From assembly GCF_020026305.1 (NCBI RefSeq), contig NZ_CP075691.1, positions 8,549,415 to 8,613,414 of the forward strand: DNA of 64,000 nt. Direction: 5' to 3'. This document shows positions 12,001 to 21,800 of the stretch, piece after piece. Position 1 is the stretch's first letter; each line of letters opens with the position of its first letter. The DNA comes from Streptomyces sp. 135 (GTDB lineage Bacteria; Actinomycetota; Actinomycetes; Streptomycetales; Streptomycetaceae). The position numbers and the translations under genes are program-made. Below the pieces are notes generated by a model, which saw only the letters and a program-made list of their open reading frames with translations, made no database searches and was not told the DNA's origin.

Positions 12001-12281
12001 TCAGCGGTGACCTGGTCGACCCCGGCGCCGGGATCAGCGTTCCCACCGCGCGCACCTGGTCCGACGTCTTCGCGCGCAACCGGTTCGTGGTCGAGGAACA
12101 GCTCCCGCACGAACCCGCGGACCCCGACCCCGAGCTGGCCGAAGCAGTGCGCCGGGGCTGGATCGGACACCGCCTTTTCCGCCTGCGCAAGCAGACCTCC
12201 ACCACCCAGGAGGACCGCCTGCGGACCAACCGGGCACACCTGGCCGAGACCACCGCGCAGCCGCGCGCCCCGCGGAGCTGA
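2997..12281 (+). CDS. trans-AT PKS: KS-(psi-ACP)-ACP-KS0-DH-ER-KR-ACP-(relic OMT)
   Basis: The 3094-aa protein starts with a docking-like helix. Its first KS (res about 50-453) is complete (NTACSSSL, EAHGTGT, KAHIGHT). The post-KS linker is split by an ACP-like insert (res about 517-586) reading DSYGVRPEQ, so it has no phosphopantetheine serine. A normal ACP follows (Ser811, YGIDSI). The second KS (res about 908-1330) has VDTACSS but VEATANGS where VEAHGTGT is expected, so it lacks the decarboxylation histidine and should only transfer chains. Next come DH (His1550 in HAVSGTVLFP, Asp1719 in DSALH), ER (NFRDVLGALGMYPG, AAAGGVGMA), B-type KR (LDD, QSNYAAAS) and ACP (Ser2636, GLDSLTAVELR). The DH-ER-KR order and these motifs are those of cis-AT PKSs. 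A 200-residue low-complexity spacer leads to a decayed O-methyltransferase-like domain. AAGGAG follows its stop and serves the next gene. Confidence 0.95.
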   Translation: MSSADFRDILDGYVKGAVGAEQARGLLEARRPAPEAATGHTESEDRTRMLDIAVVGMSGQFPGAADVREFWHNLSRGRVGYGELPDHYLAPDDPGGYRWGGALAERDLFDAEFFGIRPHEADLMSHNQRLLLQESWHALEDAALDPTSLAGSRTGLFIGAEPTGYPHESFTGASDALVASRLSYFLDLRGAALVVNTACSSSLAAVHLACQSLRSGESSLALVGGVNAGLDARGLDLLVESGAMSPSGRCRTFDADADGTVYSEAVAVLVLKRLSDAVADGDHIHGVVRATGMNQDGASNGITAPNGAAQEDLVLDVYRRFGIPAERVGYVEAHGTGTALGDPVEANALVRAFRRLTTEREFCAIGSAKAHIGHTGAPAGVVGLIKVLLSMRHGALVGMPTLRRLNPLIDLKDSAFVADEAPRPWRSGSGAPLMAAVNSFGHSGTNAHVVVEQYVPAAEPAHADDGTPQIVPLSARTPERLRAYASVLADHLENCASSSTAVAVAPPPEAARAAEPARVCAAVAGVLGVATDEIDPDEPLDSYGVRPEQFARIGEALDAEFGTRLGADVFHEGRTAGELARLAARAGDAGPTEGAEGAASTGTGTGSAVPSAADVARTLQLGRAELAARAALVVRDRAELLAGLRALAEGRELPDNCRLGEADGRGDVARLFADEELRDTVGKWLERGKLAQVAEVWVRGGSVEWRRLHRNGSVRRVPLPGYPFAKNHHGIPATATAAGSAPASVAAPVVPPVRVPGPVAEPRGELRPERLEQAMEDRIALMASELLGAAEGDGGGEVDPKEQLDRYGIDSITRTRLNQLLSEAFPSASRTLFFEFAKVEGVAGQLAEQFPDECRTFLGWDGTVVTPAPAPAPATQPAVEAAEAAEVVQLAAEAAPVRGDDDELAGAIAVIGMSGTFPDAPDQDSYWQLLMEGRSAVTEIPRRRWDWREHYDPHPEGADVVRKSHSKWGAFLDGFDAFDPALFNFTEQEARNTDPQVRLFLQECWKALEDAGYAPAKLPAEVRGRIGVFAGGAKHGFTHLGSEGRLEMPRTSFGDMVNRVSFQFDLGGPSKAVDTACSSAHVALHEAVESLRSGRCDLAIAGAVNLYLHPSTYVELATVGLLSDRSDCASFGAEAAGIVPGEGVGAVLLKPLRQALRDGDPVRAVIRGSAVNHNGRTIGFTSPSSLRQAEVIREALRDARIDPRTVSYVEATANGSEIGDAVEMTALTQVFEDRTGVSGRFRIGSLKPNIGHGEASAGMAQLFKVVLALQHRTLPPTRLPEEFNPAIDIDRLPFELSAAPVPWHQVVVDGVPAPRRAGITGLGGGGTNAHVVLEEAPEPAPRARPAERGPVLFVLSAHTEERLGAYVDAWLDFLVGRPTSDLADIAYTLQVGRVDLTHRLAVIASGAEELRGHLTRWRRGRPGDAVFSATAARVDTAGLDAALRGRDLGAVADLWVRGAAVDWAALYDQGDGVPVRVAGLPTYPFERRSCWLDDTDAGTGDTATPALQPQGPARDEAGHPLLTSAVRLADGGTVFSGDVSLATHPWITDHAVSGTVLFPGTGFVEMALHAGAALGCGRLEELTLEAPLTLTEQAGARLQLVVRAPDATGARPLEIHSLAESGAESAADGEGAWTRHATGLLAAGAAEAGFDLAVWPPTGAEPVPVDAYYQVMADAGYAYGPAFRGLRAVWRRGEEVYAEAALDDGPDAARYGLHPALLDSALHAMGFGGFVRDGGGLLPFSWSGMQLFGGGAAAVRVRLTGAGTDAVSAAVADTTGRPLAVLDSLVLRPFAGARRTPARTALPDELLRLEWTPLAPADTPRIKWTAAGPDELGLATALRRGDGADVPGASDGGGDEIALISLHAEPTDDLAAAVRSATARVHGLVRSRLADESQAAARLVVVTRRAVSTRVGEDVEDLTHAPVWGLLRAAQAENPDRLLLVDVDGAEASAAALPGAVAAATAAGESQLALRGGEATVPRLARLGSDSALVPPGDGTPWRLDTSGAGTLENLALLPWPAAEAPLTPGQVRIEVRAAGLNFRDVLGALGMYPGELTLGAEGAGVVVDVGDGVSGLAVGDRVMGLFPSGLGPVCVADAHTVVRMPRGWSFEQAAAVPVAFATAYYGLVDMGGLTAGESVLVHAAAGGVGMAAVQLARHLGAEVFATASEGKWDAVRGLGVPDDHLASSRDLGFEEKFRTVTDGRGVDVVLDSLAREFVDASLRLLPRGGRFVEMGKTDIRDAAQVATAHFAVRYRAFDIVDAGPRRIGEILAEIVDLFEQGVLTHLPRRAWDLRRAPEAFRFMSQARHVGKIVLTVPRRPDPEHTVLITGGTGTLGGMLARHLVAERGARHLTLLSRRGPDAPGAAGLAAELTAAGAQVTVVACDVADRARLAEVLDGIPAEHPLGTVVHTAGDLDDGVFDALTPERLARVLRPKAEGALNLHELTLAKGLDLAEFVLFSGAAGVLGNPGQSNYAAASSFLDALAQHRRARGLPGTSMAWGYWEQATGLTKHLSEEDTGRMARGGLLPIPSADGLALFDVARGADEPLQVPMRLDLDALRAQAEAGDGHPLHRGLLRGVPRTATATAATDGLPDLDGLPEAEQHAALLELVCAQVGSVLVTDPATIGADTGFVELGLDSLTAVELRNRLGRATGLRLPVTLIFDHPAPGPLAAYLRRRLVRGDEGRGRGSGRGAGGGVGGAATAHGALTPSRAASAAQAAEAVQYGAASQVGAAGPGAASQSIAVTHSGTASLCGTAAEAGAAMQAGAAGLGVAEQSAAVKQSTASQPGPVARASTATQARTAEQSGTASQTDTATQSGAATTVDEPQPATAAAQAVPAGRAPAAQAAPAGRAPAPETAPAGRIPASHTAPARRAPAPPADPPHRLLLADAGLDRLGAVLEFGCRDADALIGLAADHPALIVHGVSGDKEFADAAGRRIDGSGARGHVAVFHRSGPLDPFPGHYDLAYGIDGCYRVEDKQALFARLDAAVVDGGHVLLADYLCTLSGDLVDPGAGISVPTARTWSDVFARNRFVVEEQLPHEPADPDPELAEAVRRGWIGHRLFRLRKQTSTTQEDRLRTNRAHLAETTAQPRAPRS
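11041..11640 (+). repeat. low-complexity Ala/Gly/Ser/Thr/Pro-rich coding spacer
   Basis: In-frame degenerate repeats lie between the last ACP and the terminal methyltransferase-like domain of the preceding PKS. The 5' two thirds encode short Ala-rich units resembling TATQSGAA or GAASQ. From about nt 11497 there are four near-identical units of roughly 36 nt encoding variants of AVPAGRAPAAQ. The spacer is about 200 residues, far longer than usual interdomain linkers, and probably grew by slippage or unequal recombination. Confidence 0.8.
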
Positions 12282-12297
12282 AGGAGAAACAGAGTCA

Positions 12298-15200
12298 ATG
12301 TCGCCCCACGTCAAGCAGGCGCTGTCGGACCTCGCGGCCCGTGTCCTCGACACCGCCCCCGAGCGGCTCGCCCGCACCTCCTTCCGCGACCTCGGCCTGG
12401 ACCTGGCCACGACCGTCGCGCTGACCGAAGAGGTCAACGCCCGCTTCGGCACGGCCCTGTCGACCGCCGACGTGAGCGGGGCCGGGGACCTCGACGGGCT
12501 CAGCGAGCGCGTCACGGCCCACGTCGGCCGGCAGCAGGCGGCGCCGGAGGCGATCGCGGTGATCGGCATGCACTGCCGCGCCGCGGGCGCGCGGAACCCC
12601 GACGAGCTGTGGCAGGTGATCAGCGAGGGCCGGGACCGCACCACCGAGGTCGACGACCCGGTCGCCCTCTCGCTGCTCAAGGAGCACTTCCCGGACGTCG
12701 CCCCGCCCCGCTACGGAGCCATGTCCGGCAGCGAGCACTTCGACCCGGCCTTCTTCCGCATCGCCCCCCGCGAGGCCGCCGCCATGGACGCCGCCCAGCG
12801 CGTCCTCCTCGAATCCTGCTACCACGCCCTGGAGGACGCGGCACAGGACGCCTCGGCGCTGCGCGGCCGCTCCGTCGCGACCATCGTCGGCAGCACCGGG
12901 CTCGCGCCCCAGGCGGAGTACTCGGCGCACGCCCTGATGGGCTCCGACACCAGCATCATGGCGGCCCGCCTCGCCTACCAGCTCGACCTCAGCGGCCCGG
13001 CGATGACGGTGGACACCGCCTGCTCGTCCTCGCTCGTGGCGGTCGACATCGCACGCAGGCTGCTGCTGGACGGCGAGTCGGACCTCGCGCTGGCGGGCGG
13101 GGTGTACGTCGCCAACCACCCCGGCACCTTCGTCACCATGGAGGCCCTCGGCACCGTCTCGCCCGGCCGGGCCTGCCGCCCCTTCGACGCCGACGCCGAC
13201 GGCATGCTCGTCGGGGAGGGCGTCGGAGTCCTCGTACTCAAGCGCCTGTCCGACGCGGTCCGGGACAACGACCGGATCCTCGGCGTGATCCGGGGCAGCG
13301 CCACCAACCAGGACGGCCGGACCTCGGGCATCACCTCGCCCAGCTCCGCCGCGCAGAGCGGTCTGCTGCGCGACGTCTACCGCCGCAGCGGCGTCGACAT
13401 GAGCCGCCTCGGCTACGTCGAGGCACACGGCACCGGGACGAGCCTCGGCGACCCCATCGAGGTGCACGGGCTGACCGAGGCGTTCGCCGAGTTCACCGAC
13501 CGCAAGCAGTTCTGCGCGATCGGCTCGGTCAAGGCCAACATCGGCCACACGATGGGCGCCGCGGGCGTCCTCGGCGCCATCAAGGTGCTGCTGTGCATGC
13601 GCCACGGCAAGCTCCCCCCGGCCGCGAACTTCCGCACGGAGAACAAGCACGCCGACTTCGAGGAGAGCCCGGTCTTCGTCAGCCGGAGCTCTCGAGGAGA
13701 CGCCCCCAGGGGCCCCGCGCCCGCGCCGTCCCCGGCCGCCGCCACCTGGTACCGCTCTCCGCGAAGAGCGAGCCCCAACTGCGGCAGAAGGCGGGGGAGC
13801 TGGCGGACCACCTGCGGCGCGCCGAGCTCGGCGACGACGCGCTCCTCGACGTGGCGTACACGCTCCAGGTGGGCCGCGAGGCCTTCGCCGAACGGCTCGC
13901 GGTGACCGCCGGCTCGATGGCCGAACTCCTGGAGCGCCTCAGCGCGTACGCGGGCGGCGCCACCGAGGTGCCCGGCACCCACCACGGCCAGGTGACGGAG
14001 CGCCGCACCGGAGCGAAGCCGGCCACCGGCCGCGACGCCGACGAGCTCGCCGCGGCCTGGGTCACCGGCTCCCCGGTGGAGTGGCCCCGCCTGCACACCG
14101 GCACGGCCCCCCGCCGCATCGCCCTGCCCGGCCACCCCTTCGTACGCGACGTGTTCCCCCACGTATGGGCGGACGGCACCGCACCAGGAACCCCCGGTCA
14201 CGGCTCCGCCCCTCAGGACCCGGCGGCCGTGCCGTCCGTCCTCGCGGAGCTCGACGCCGCCGCCGACGAGCACCTGCGGTCCGACCCGGCGGCCGGGGAC
14301 CTGGCGGCGGCCCTGCGCTCCGACGTGATGGTCCACGAACTGACCCAGGTCTGCCGGCGGATGCTCTTCGCGTCGCTGCGCCGGATGGACGTCTTCACGG
14401 CGCCGGGCGAGCGGCACACCGAGGCGGACCTGGCCCGGCGGCTCGGCGTCGTCGACGAGCACGCGGCGCTCTTCCACGGACTGCTCGGCGTCCTCGAAGA
14501 AGGCGGCTATCTGCGCGCCGAGGGCACGGACCTGCTCACCACCGGCCTGGTCACGGAACCGGCGCCCCTGACCTGGGAGAAGGACAGGCTGGACGCCCTC
14601 AAGCGCGAGGTGGGCGCCGACTACCCGGAGATGGACGGGTACTTCCACCTGCTGACGCTCTGCCTGGAGGAGATGCCGGACGTCCTCACCGGACGCAAGA
14701 AGGCCCACGAAGTGCTGTTCCCCGGCGGCTCGTTCGACGCCGTGGAGGCCGTCTACCACAGCGACGGCGACACCAACGGCCTGGTGGCAGGCCTCGTCGC
14801 GCGGTACGTGCGGGCGCGGCGCGAGCGCGACCCCGGCGCCACGGTCTCCGTCCTGGAGATCGGCGCGGGCACCGGCGGCACCACCGCCAAGGTGCTGCCC
14901 GCCCTCAACGGCACGGAAGCAGCCACCGACGGCCGGCTCCGGTACGTCTACACCGACATCTCCCGCGGCTTCACGCAGTACGGCCGCAATCAGTACGGCA
15001 AGGACCACCCCTTCGTGACCTTCGCCCCGCTGGACATCGAGTCGGCACCCACCGAGCAGGGCTTCGAGGCCGGCACCCAGGACCTCGTCCTCGCCTGCAA
15101 CGTCCTCCACGCGACCAAGCGCATCGACGACACCCTCGCCCACGCCCGGCAACTCCTGCGCCCCGGCGGCGTACTGATCCTCCTGGAGACCACCCGGGCA

Positions 15201-15806
15201 CAGGACTTCTTCACCCTCACCTTCGGCCTGATGGGCGGCTGGTGGGCCTTCGAGGACGACTGCCGGCTGCCGGGCTCCCCGCTGCTCAGCGTCTCCCTGT
15301 GGCGGCAGGCGCTGGAGCGCGGCGGGTTCCGCGGGGTACGCAGCCTCTCACCGGCTCCGGTGCGCGAGGACCAGGCCTACCAGGCGATCGTCGTGGCGGA
15401 GAAGGAAGGCGCCACGGAGGGGCCGGTCACGACGGTGCCGGTCAAGGCCCCCGCCCCGGCCGTACCCGTGCCGGTACCGGAGACCGTCGCTCCCGCCACG
15501 CCGGAGCCCGCCGTGTCCGAAGAAGCCGGCGGCGGCCCGCTCCAGGAACTGGTCGTCGACGCCTGGCGCGAGGTCCTCGGCGTCACATCGGCCCGCCCCG
15601 ACGACGACTTCCAGGAGGTGGGCGGCGACTCCATCCTGGCGACCCAGATCATCTCCCGGCTCAAGAGCGGCTTCCCGTTCGAACTCGACCTCGGCGAGCT
15701 GTTCCAGGCCCGCACCCTGGCGGACATGGTGCGGCTGCTCGAAGAGGAGCTGATCGAGCGCATCGACGAGCTGCCCGAGGACACCGTGCGCACCCTGCTC
15801 GCGTGA
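12298..15806 (+). CDS. trans-AT PKS module (psi-ACP)-KS-cMT-PCP with disrupted reading frame
   Basis: ATG 12298 follows AAGGAG at 12281-12286. Frame 1 encodes an ACP-like N-terminus lacking the serine (GLDLAT instead of GLDS) and then a KS with VDTACSSS, EAHGTGT and KANIGHT. At about nt 13685 the KS breaks off before its SSFG-GTNAH segment. Frame 1 then runs through unrelated codons to a stop at 13905, while family-like sequence resumes in frame 3 from about 13743 (HLVPLSAKSEPQLRQ) to 15806. That part holds the post-KS linker (ALPGHPF), a C-methyltransferase (about nt 14220-15400, VLEIGAGTGGTT) and a PCP-like carrier (GGDSIL) of the kind found just before an NRPS condensation domain. Intact, it would make an alpha-methyl-beta-keto thioester for the next NRPS. 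The break is either a real lesion or an assembly error. OzmK-like by position (inference). Confidence 0.85.
13681..13752 (+). other. frame break and apparent internal deletion in KS
   Basis: Three frames carry fragments of the expected KS tail in succession. Frame 1 ends with ESPVFVS at about 13683. Frame 2 reads LEETPPG from 13691, resembling the VVLEE end of a KS. Frame 3 takes over with HLVPLSAKSE at 13743. About 30 residues normally found between these landmarks, including the SSFG-GTNAH motif, are missing. At least one deletion plus one further frameshift is needed to explain this. Confidence 0.75.
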
Positions 15807-15877
15807 CCCGCCCCCCGCTCGCGTGAAACCGGCGATACCCAGGACGCCGCCGACGACACAGAGGAGTTCCCCCCGCC

Positions 15878-18800
15878 ATGTCCCCCGAAGACCTCGCCGC
15901 CACGCGCAAGGCGCGACTGTCCCCGCAGAAGCGGGCACTCCTCGAGAAGCTGAGCGGTGCCTCCCGCCCGGCGGGGACCACCGGCATTCCCCGCCGCCCC
16001 GCCGGCGAGCGGCCGCCGCTCTCCTTCACCCAGCGCCGGCTGTGGTTCCTGGACCAGATGGTGCCCGGCAGCGCGGCCTACAACGTCCCGATGAGCTTCC
16101 GGCTCCGCGGACCGCTGCGCCACGACATCCTGCGGCGCGCCGTCGACGAGATCGTCCGCCGGCACGAATCGCTGCGCACCGTCCTGCCCAGCGAGGACGG
16201 CGAACCCTGGCAGCGGATCCTGCCGCGGGTGAACGTGCCGGTCGAGCTGGTGGACCTCACCTCCGACCCGGGGGCGCTGGACGGCCTGGTCGACGAGGCG
16301 GCGCGGCGGCCCTTCGACCTCGCGGCCGGGCCCCTGCTGAGGGTCACCCTGTACCGCCTCGAACCCGAGCTGCACGTCGTCCTGCTCAACGCCCACCACA
16401 TCGTCGTCGACGGATGGTCGCTCGGCCTGTTCTGGCAGGAACTCCTGACGCTGTACCACGCCTTCGCGGCCGGGCGGCCCTCGCCGCTGCCGGAACTGCC
16501 CGTCCAATACGCGGACTTCGCCGTGTGGCAGCGCGAGCACCTCAGCGGCGAGCGGCTCGAGCAGCAGCTCTCGTACTGGCGCGAGCAACTGGGCGAGGGC
16601 ACCGAGCCGCTGGAGCTGCCCTTCGACCGGCCCCGCCCGCCCGTGCAGACCTTCGAGGGACGCGACCTCAGAACAGTCTTCCCCCAGGAGCTGCGCACCG
16701 ACTTGGCCCAGCTGTGCAAGCGGGAGGGCGTCAGCCTCTTCACCGTGCTGCTCGGCGCGCTGAACGTCCTGCTGCACCGCTACACCGGGCAGGAGGACAT
16801 CGCGGTCGGCTCGCCCGTCACCAACCGCACCCGGCTGGACATCGAGCAGCTCATCGGGCTGTTCGTGAACACGCTCGTCTACAAGACCCGGCTGGCCGGG
16901 GAGCCGGACTTCCGCGAGGTGCTGCGCCGGGTGCAGGACGTGGTGAACGGCGCCCACCAGTACCAGGAGGTCCCCTTCGAGGCGGTCGTCGAGGCCCTTC
17001 AGCCGGAGCGGTACCTCAGCCAGAACCCGCTGTTCCAGGTCTCCTTCAGCTACCTGCCGGCCCGTGAGCTCAGCTCCGGCGAGGAGCTGACGGTCGAGGC
17101 GATCGAGGGCATCCGCAACGACACCTCGAAGTTCGACCTGTGGATCAGCGTCGTGGACCGCGACCGGGACTTCCTGGTCGAGGTGGAGTACAACTCCGCG
17201 GTCTTCGACGAGGCCACCGTCCAGCGCCTGCTCGACGGCTACCGGGTGGTCCTGGAGGCGGTCGCCGCCGACCCGGGCCTCGGTGTCGGGGAGCTGCCGA
17301 TCATGCCCGCCGCCGACCGCGAGCGCCTGGAACTGGAGTGGAGCGGCTCGCGGGCGCCCGCGCCGAGTGCCGAACCGGTCGCGCTGCTCCACGAACTGTT
17401 CCAGGAGCGGACGGCCGAAGCACCCGGCGCCATCGCGGTCAGCCACGACGGGGAACACGTCTCCTACCGGGAGCTCGACGGCCGGGCCAACGCGCTCGCG
17501 CACCGGCTGCGCCGCCTCGGCGCGGGCCCCGGCACCCTGATCGGGCTCTGCGCCGAGCGCTCCGTCGACCTGGTCGTCGGCATCCTCGGCATCCTGAAGT
17601 CCGGCGCCGCCTACCTGCCGATCGACGCCAACTACCCGCCCGAGCGCGTCACCTACCTCCTGTCGGACAGCTCCGCGCCCATCCTGGTGACCCAGCCGCA
17701 CCTGGTCGACGGTCTGCCCGAGCACACGGCCGAGCTGGTGGTCATCGACGGGGCGACGGACGAGCGCGCCCCCGAGCGGGCGCCCGGCGCCGGACCTGAT
17801 GACCCCGCGTACGTCATCTACACCTCCGGCTCCACCGGAACGCCGAAGGGCGTCCTGGTCAGCCACGCCAACGTGGTGCGGCTCTTCTCGGCCACCAAGG
17901 AGTGGTTCGGCTTCGGGCGTTCGGACACCTGGACCCTCTTCCACGCCTTCACCTTCGACTTCTCCGTGTGGGAGCTGTGGGGCGCGCTCGCGCACGGCGG
18001 GAGGCTCGTCGTGGTGCCGCACTGGGTGAGCCGTTCCCCCGAGCGCTTCTACGAGCTGCTACGGGACGAGCGGGTCACCGTGCTCAACCAGACACCGCTG
18101 GCCTTCCGCCACCTGTCGGACGTGGAGCGCGGCGCCCTGTGCCTGCGGGTGGTCGTCTTCGGCGGCGAGGAACTCGACGTGCGAAGCCTTGGCCCGTGGT
18201 TCGACCGCCACGGGGACCGCTCGCCCCGGCTGGTGAACATGTACGGGATCACCGAGACGACCGTCCACGTCACCTACCGCCCGGTGACCCGCGCGGACGT
18301 GGACGCCGCCGTCGCGCACAGCCCGATCGGGGTGCCCATCCCGGACCTGGAGGTGCGCGTCCTCGACGGCTATGGGCAGCCGACGCCGGTCGGTGTGCGC
18401 GGCGAGCTGTACGTGGGCGGAGCCGGTGTGACCCTCGGCTATCTGAACCGTCCGGAACTGACCGAGCAGCGCTTCCTGCGCGACCCGGACGGCTCCCGCT
18501 GGTACCGGAGCGGCGACCTGGTCCGCTGGACGGCCGACGGAGAACTGGAGTACCTGGGACGCGCGGACGACCAGGTGAAGATCCGCGGCCACCGCATCGA
18601 ACTCGGCGAGATCGAGGCGGCCCTGGCCGGGCACCCGCAGGTGGGCGAGGCCGTGGTGCTCGCCCGGCGGGAGGCCGCGGGGACGGGCGACAAGCGTCTT
18701 GTCGCGTACGTCGTGCCGGGAACCCGCGACGACGAACAGGACGGCGAAGCCGCCGGGGGGAGCGCTGCCGAGGACGCCGCCGACAGCACGACGCCCCAGG

Positions 18801-21800
18801 GCACGGAGTGGGAGGCCGTCTTCGACCGCGTCTACGGGGAGGGCGGCGAAGGGCCCGCCGACTTCAAGATCAGCGGTTGGGACAGCAGCTACGACGGTGG
18901 CCCGCTGCCGGAGGAGGACATGCGCGAGTGGGTGGACACCACGGTCGAGCGCATCCTGGCCCTGCGGCCCCGACGGGTCCTGGAGATCGGCTGCGGCACC
19001 GGCCTGCTGCTCTCCCGCATCGCCCCGCACTGCGAGATGTACCACGCCACCGACATCTCAAGGACCGCACTGGCTCACGTACGGACACAACTGGTCCAGC
19101 AACGCGATGAGTTGAGACACGTGGAACTGCACAACGGAGGCGCGGACGACCTCGCGGCCTTCCAGGACAGGCAGTTCGACCTGGTGGTCATCAACTCCGT
19201 CGTCCAGTACTTCCCCAGCGCCGGTTACTTGCGCAACGTCCTCGGCGAGGCACTGCGCCGCGTCGACGACGGCGGCACCGTATTCGTCGGAGACGTCCGC
19301 AACCTCGCCCTGCTGGAAACCTTCCACACGGAGGTCGAACTCCACCAGGCGGGCGATGCGCCGAGCGACGAGCGGCTGCGCACCCGCGCCCGCCGGCGCG
19401 TCGCCCAGGACCAGGAGCTGGTGCTGCACCCCGACTTCTTCCGGGCCGTGCAGCAGGAGGAGCCCCGCCTGGCGGACGTGAGGACCCAACTGCGGCGCGG
19501 GGAGCACGAGAACGAGATGACCCGCTACCGGTATGACGCCTACCTGCGCGTCGGTGGCCCCGCCGTGGCTCCCGCGGCCCCCGACGACCGCATCGTGTGG
19601 TCGCGGGGCGAGGACGTGCTCGCCACGGCGGAGCATCGGCTGCGCGCCGAGCCGGGCCGGGCCCTCGCGGTCCTGGACGTGCCCAACGCGCGCCTCGCGG
19701 CGACGGTCGGCGGCCACGGCGTGCAGCCGGAGGAGTGGTGGCGGCTGGCCGGCCGGCTGGGGTGCTCCGTCAGCGTCGACTGGATGCCCGACCGCACCGA
19801 CGGAAGCTACGCGGTGCTGCTGAGCCCCAAGGACGACGAGCACGACCGCGTCGCCGTGGAGACGCCCGCGCCGACGGGCCGGTGGCCGGAGTACGCCACC
19901 GACCCCGTGTTCAACCGGTGGGCGCGTGCCGTCGTGCCCGAGCTGCGCGGATACCTCAAGGACCGGCTGCCCGACTACATGCTCCCGGCCGCCTACGTCC
20001 CGCTGAAGAAGTACCCGGTCAACGTCAACGGGAAGCTCGACCGGGCCGCCCTGCCGGAGCCGGCGGCCGAGACGCTCGACGAGTCCGGTGACACCACCGA
20101 GCCCCGGACCCCGGTCGAGCGGACCATCGCCGACATCTGGACCGAGGTGCTGGGCGTGGAGCCGATCGGCGCGGGCAGCAACTTCTTCCGGCTCGGAGGC
20201 GACTCCATCCACAGCATCCACGTGGTGTCCAAGGCCCGCGACCGGGGTCTCGAACTGACCCCACAGATGATCTTCCAGTACGACACGCTCGCGGAGCTCG
20301 CCGCCGCCGTCGCGGCGAACGGCACGGCGAGCGCGCGGACCGAGGCCGAGGACGATCCCGGCGACCGGGACACCGCCGCGCGACTGGCCGAACTCCGCGC
20401 GGACCCGGACGTCGAGGACGTCTACCCGGTGGCCCCGTTCCAGGAGTGGGCCCTGCGCCGACTGCGTACGCCCGAACCGGGAATGTTCCAGGTCCACCGG
20501 CTCACCGCGGTGCCGCTCGGGATGGCCGACAAGGACGACTTCCGGAGCTTTCTGGAGACCCAGGCCAGGACCTACCCCACGATGCGGACCTCCTTCCGGT
20601 GGATCGGTCCCGACCAGGCCGTCCAGGTGGTCCACCGGAAGCCACGGGTCGAGCTGGACTTCGTGGACTGGCGGGGGCTCACCCCCGCCGAACAGGACGA
20701 GGCACTCGAACATCACCTCAAGGCGGACCGGGAGCGCGGCATCGAGCCCGAGGAGCCGGGCGCCATCCGCTACTTCGTGGCCGACGTCGACGACCGCACC
20801 TGCGTCATCGTGGTGAGCCTGAGCTATCTGTGCCTGGACGGCTGGAGCTTCGACATCATCGCCAACCAGGTGGACCGCGGCCTGCCCGCGCTCGCCGAGG
20901 GCAAGCCCCTCGCACTCGAAGAGGGCCTGCCGTTCAAGGAGTTCGTGGCGGCGGTACGCGGCGCCGACCAGCGGGCCGCCGAACGCTACTGGCAGCACGC
21001 GCTCGGCGGCCTCCCGGGCCCCACCCGGCTCTCCGAGCGGGTGCCCGGCAACGACCTCGGCACCGAGAGCGGATTCGGACGGCAGTGGTTCGCGCTGCCC
21101 GACCGGCTCGCGTCCCGGCTGCGCGCGGTGGCCCGTGAGCACCGGCTGACCCTGAACGTGCTGTTCCAGGCGGGCTGGGCGGCCACCGTCGCGGCCTTCG
21201 TCACCGCTGACGGGGAGCGGGCCGACCTCACCCACGGCGTACTGTTCACCGGCCGTTCGGCAGGCCCCCAGGGGGTGGGGGACATGGTCGCCCCGACCCT
21301 GAACATCCTGCCGCTGCGCACCCGCGTCGACGCCGCCGAGCGGCTGCCGGAGTACCTCGCGCGCGTCAGGGACGAACTGGTCGCGATGAGCGGCCACGAG
21401 AACACCCCGCTGCACAGGGCGCTGGCCTGGGCCGGACAGCCGGACGACACCCTGCCCACCGAGAGCTACGTGGTGTTCCAGAACGTCGGCCTCGACAACT
21501 CCGAACGGTTCAGCGCGGCGTACTACATCTCGCGGATGGGGTTCCCGCTGCGCCTGGACGTCTTCCCGACCGAGACGGTCAAGCTCCACATGTCGTACTA
21601 CCGGGAGCGGTTCACCGACGCCACGATCACGCGCCTGCTCGGATCCTTCACCTCCGTGCTGGAGTCACTCGCCGCCGAACGCCCCCTGAGCGTGCGCGAC
21701 CTGATGGCGGCGGCCCGCCGCGAGAGGCCCGCGCCGACAGGCATTCTCTCCTTCCGGGAGGGCGAGTTCGTGGTCAGGGACGTCTGCGCGCTGCTGGAAG

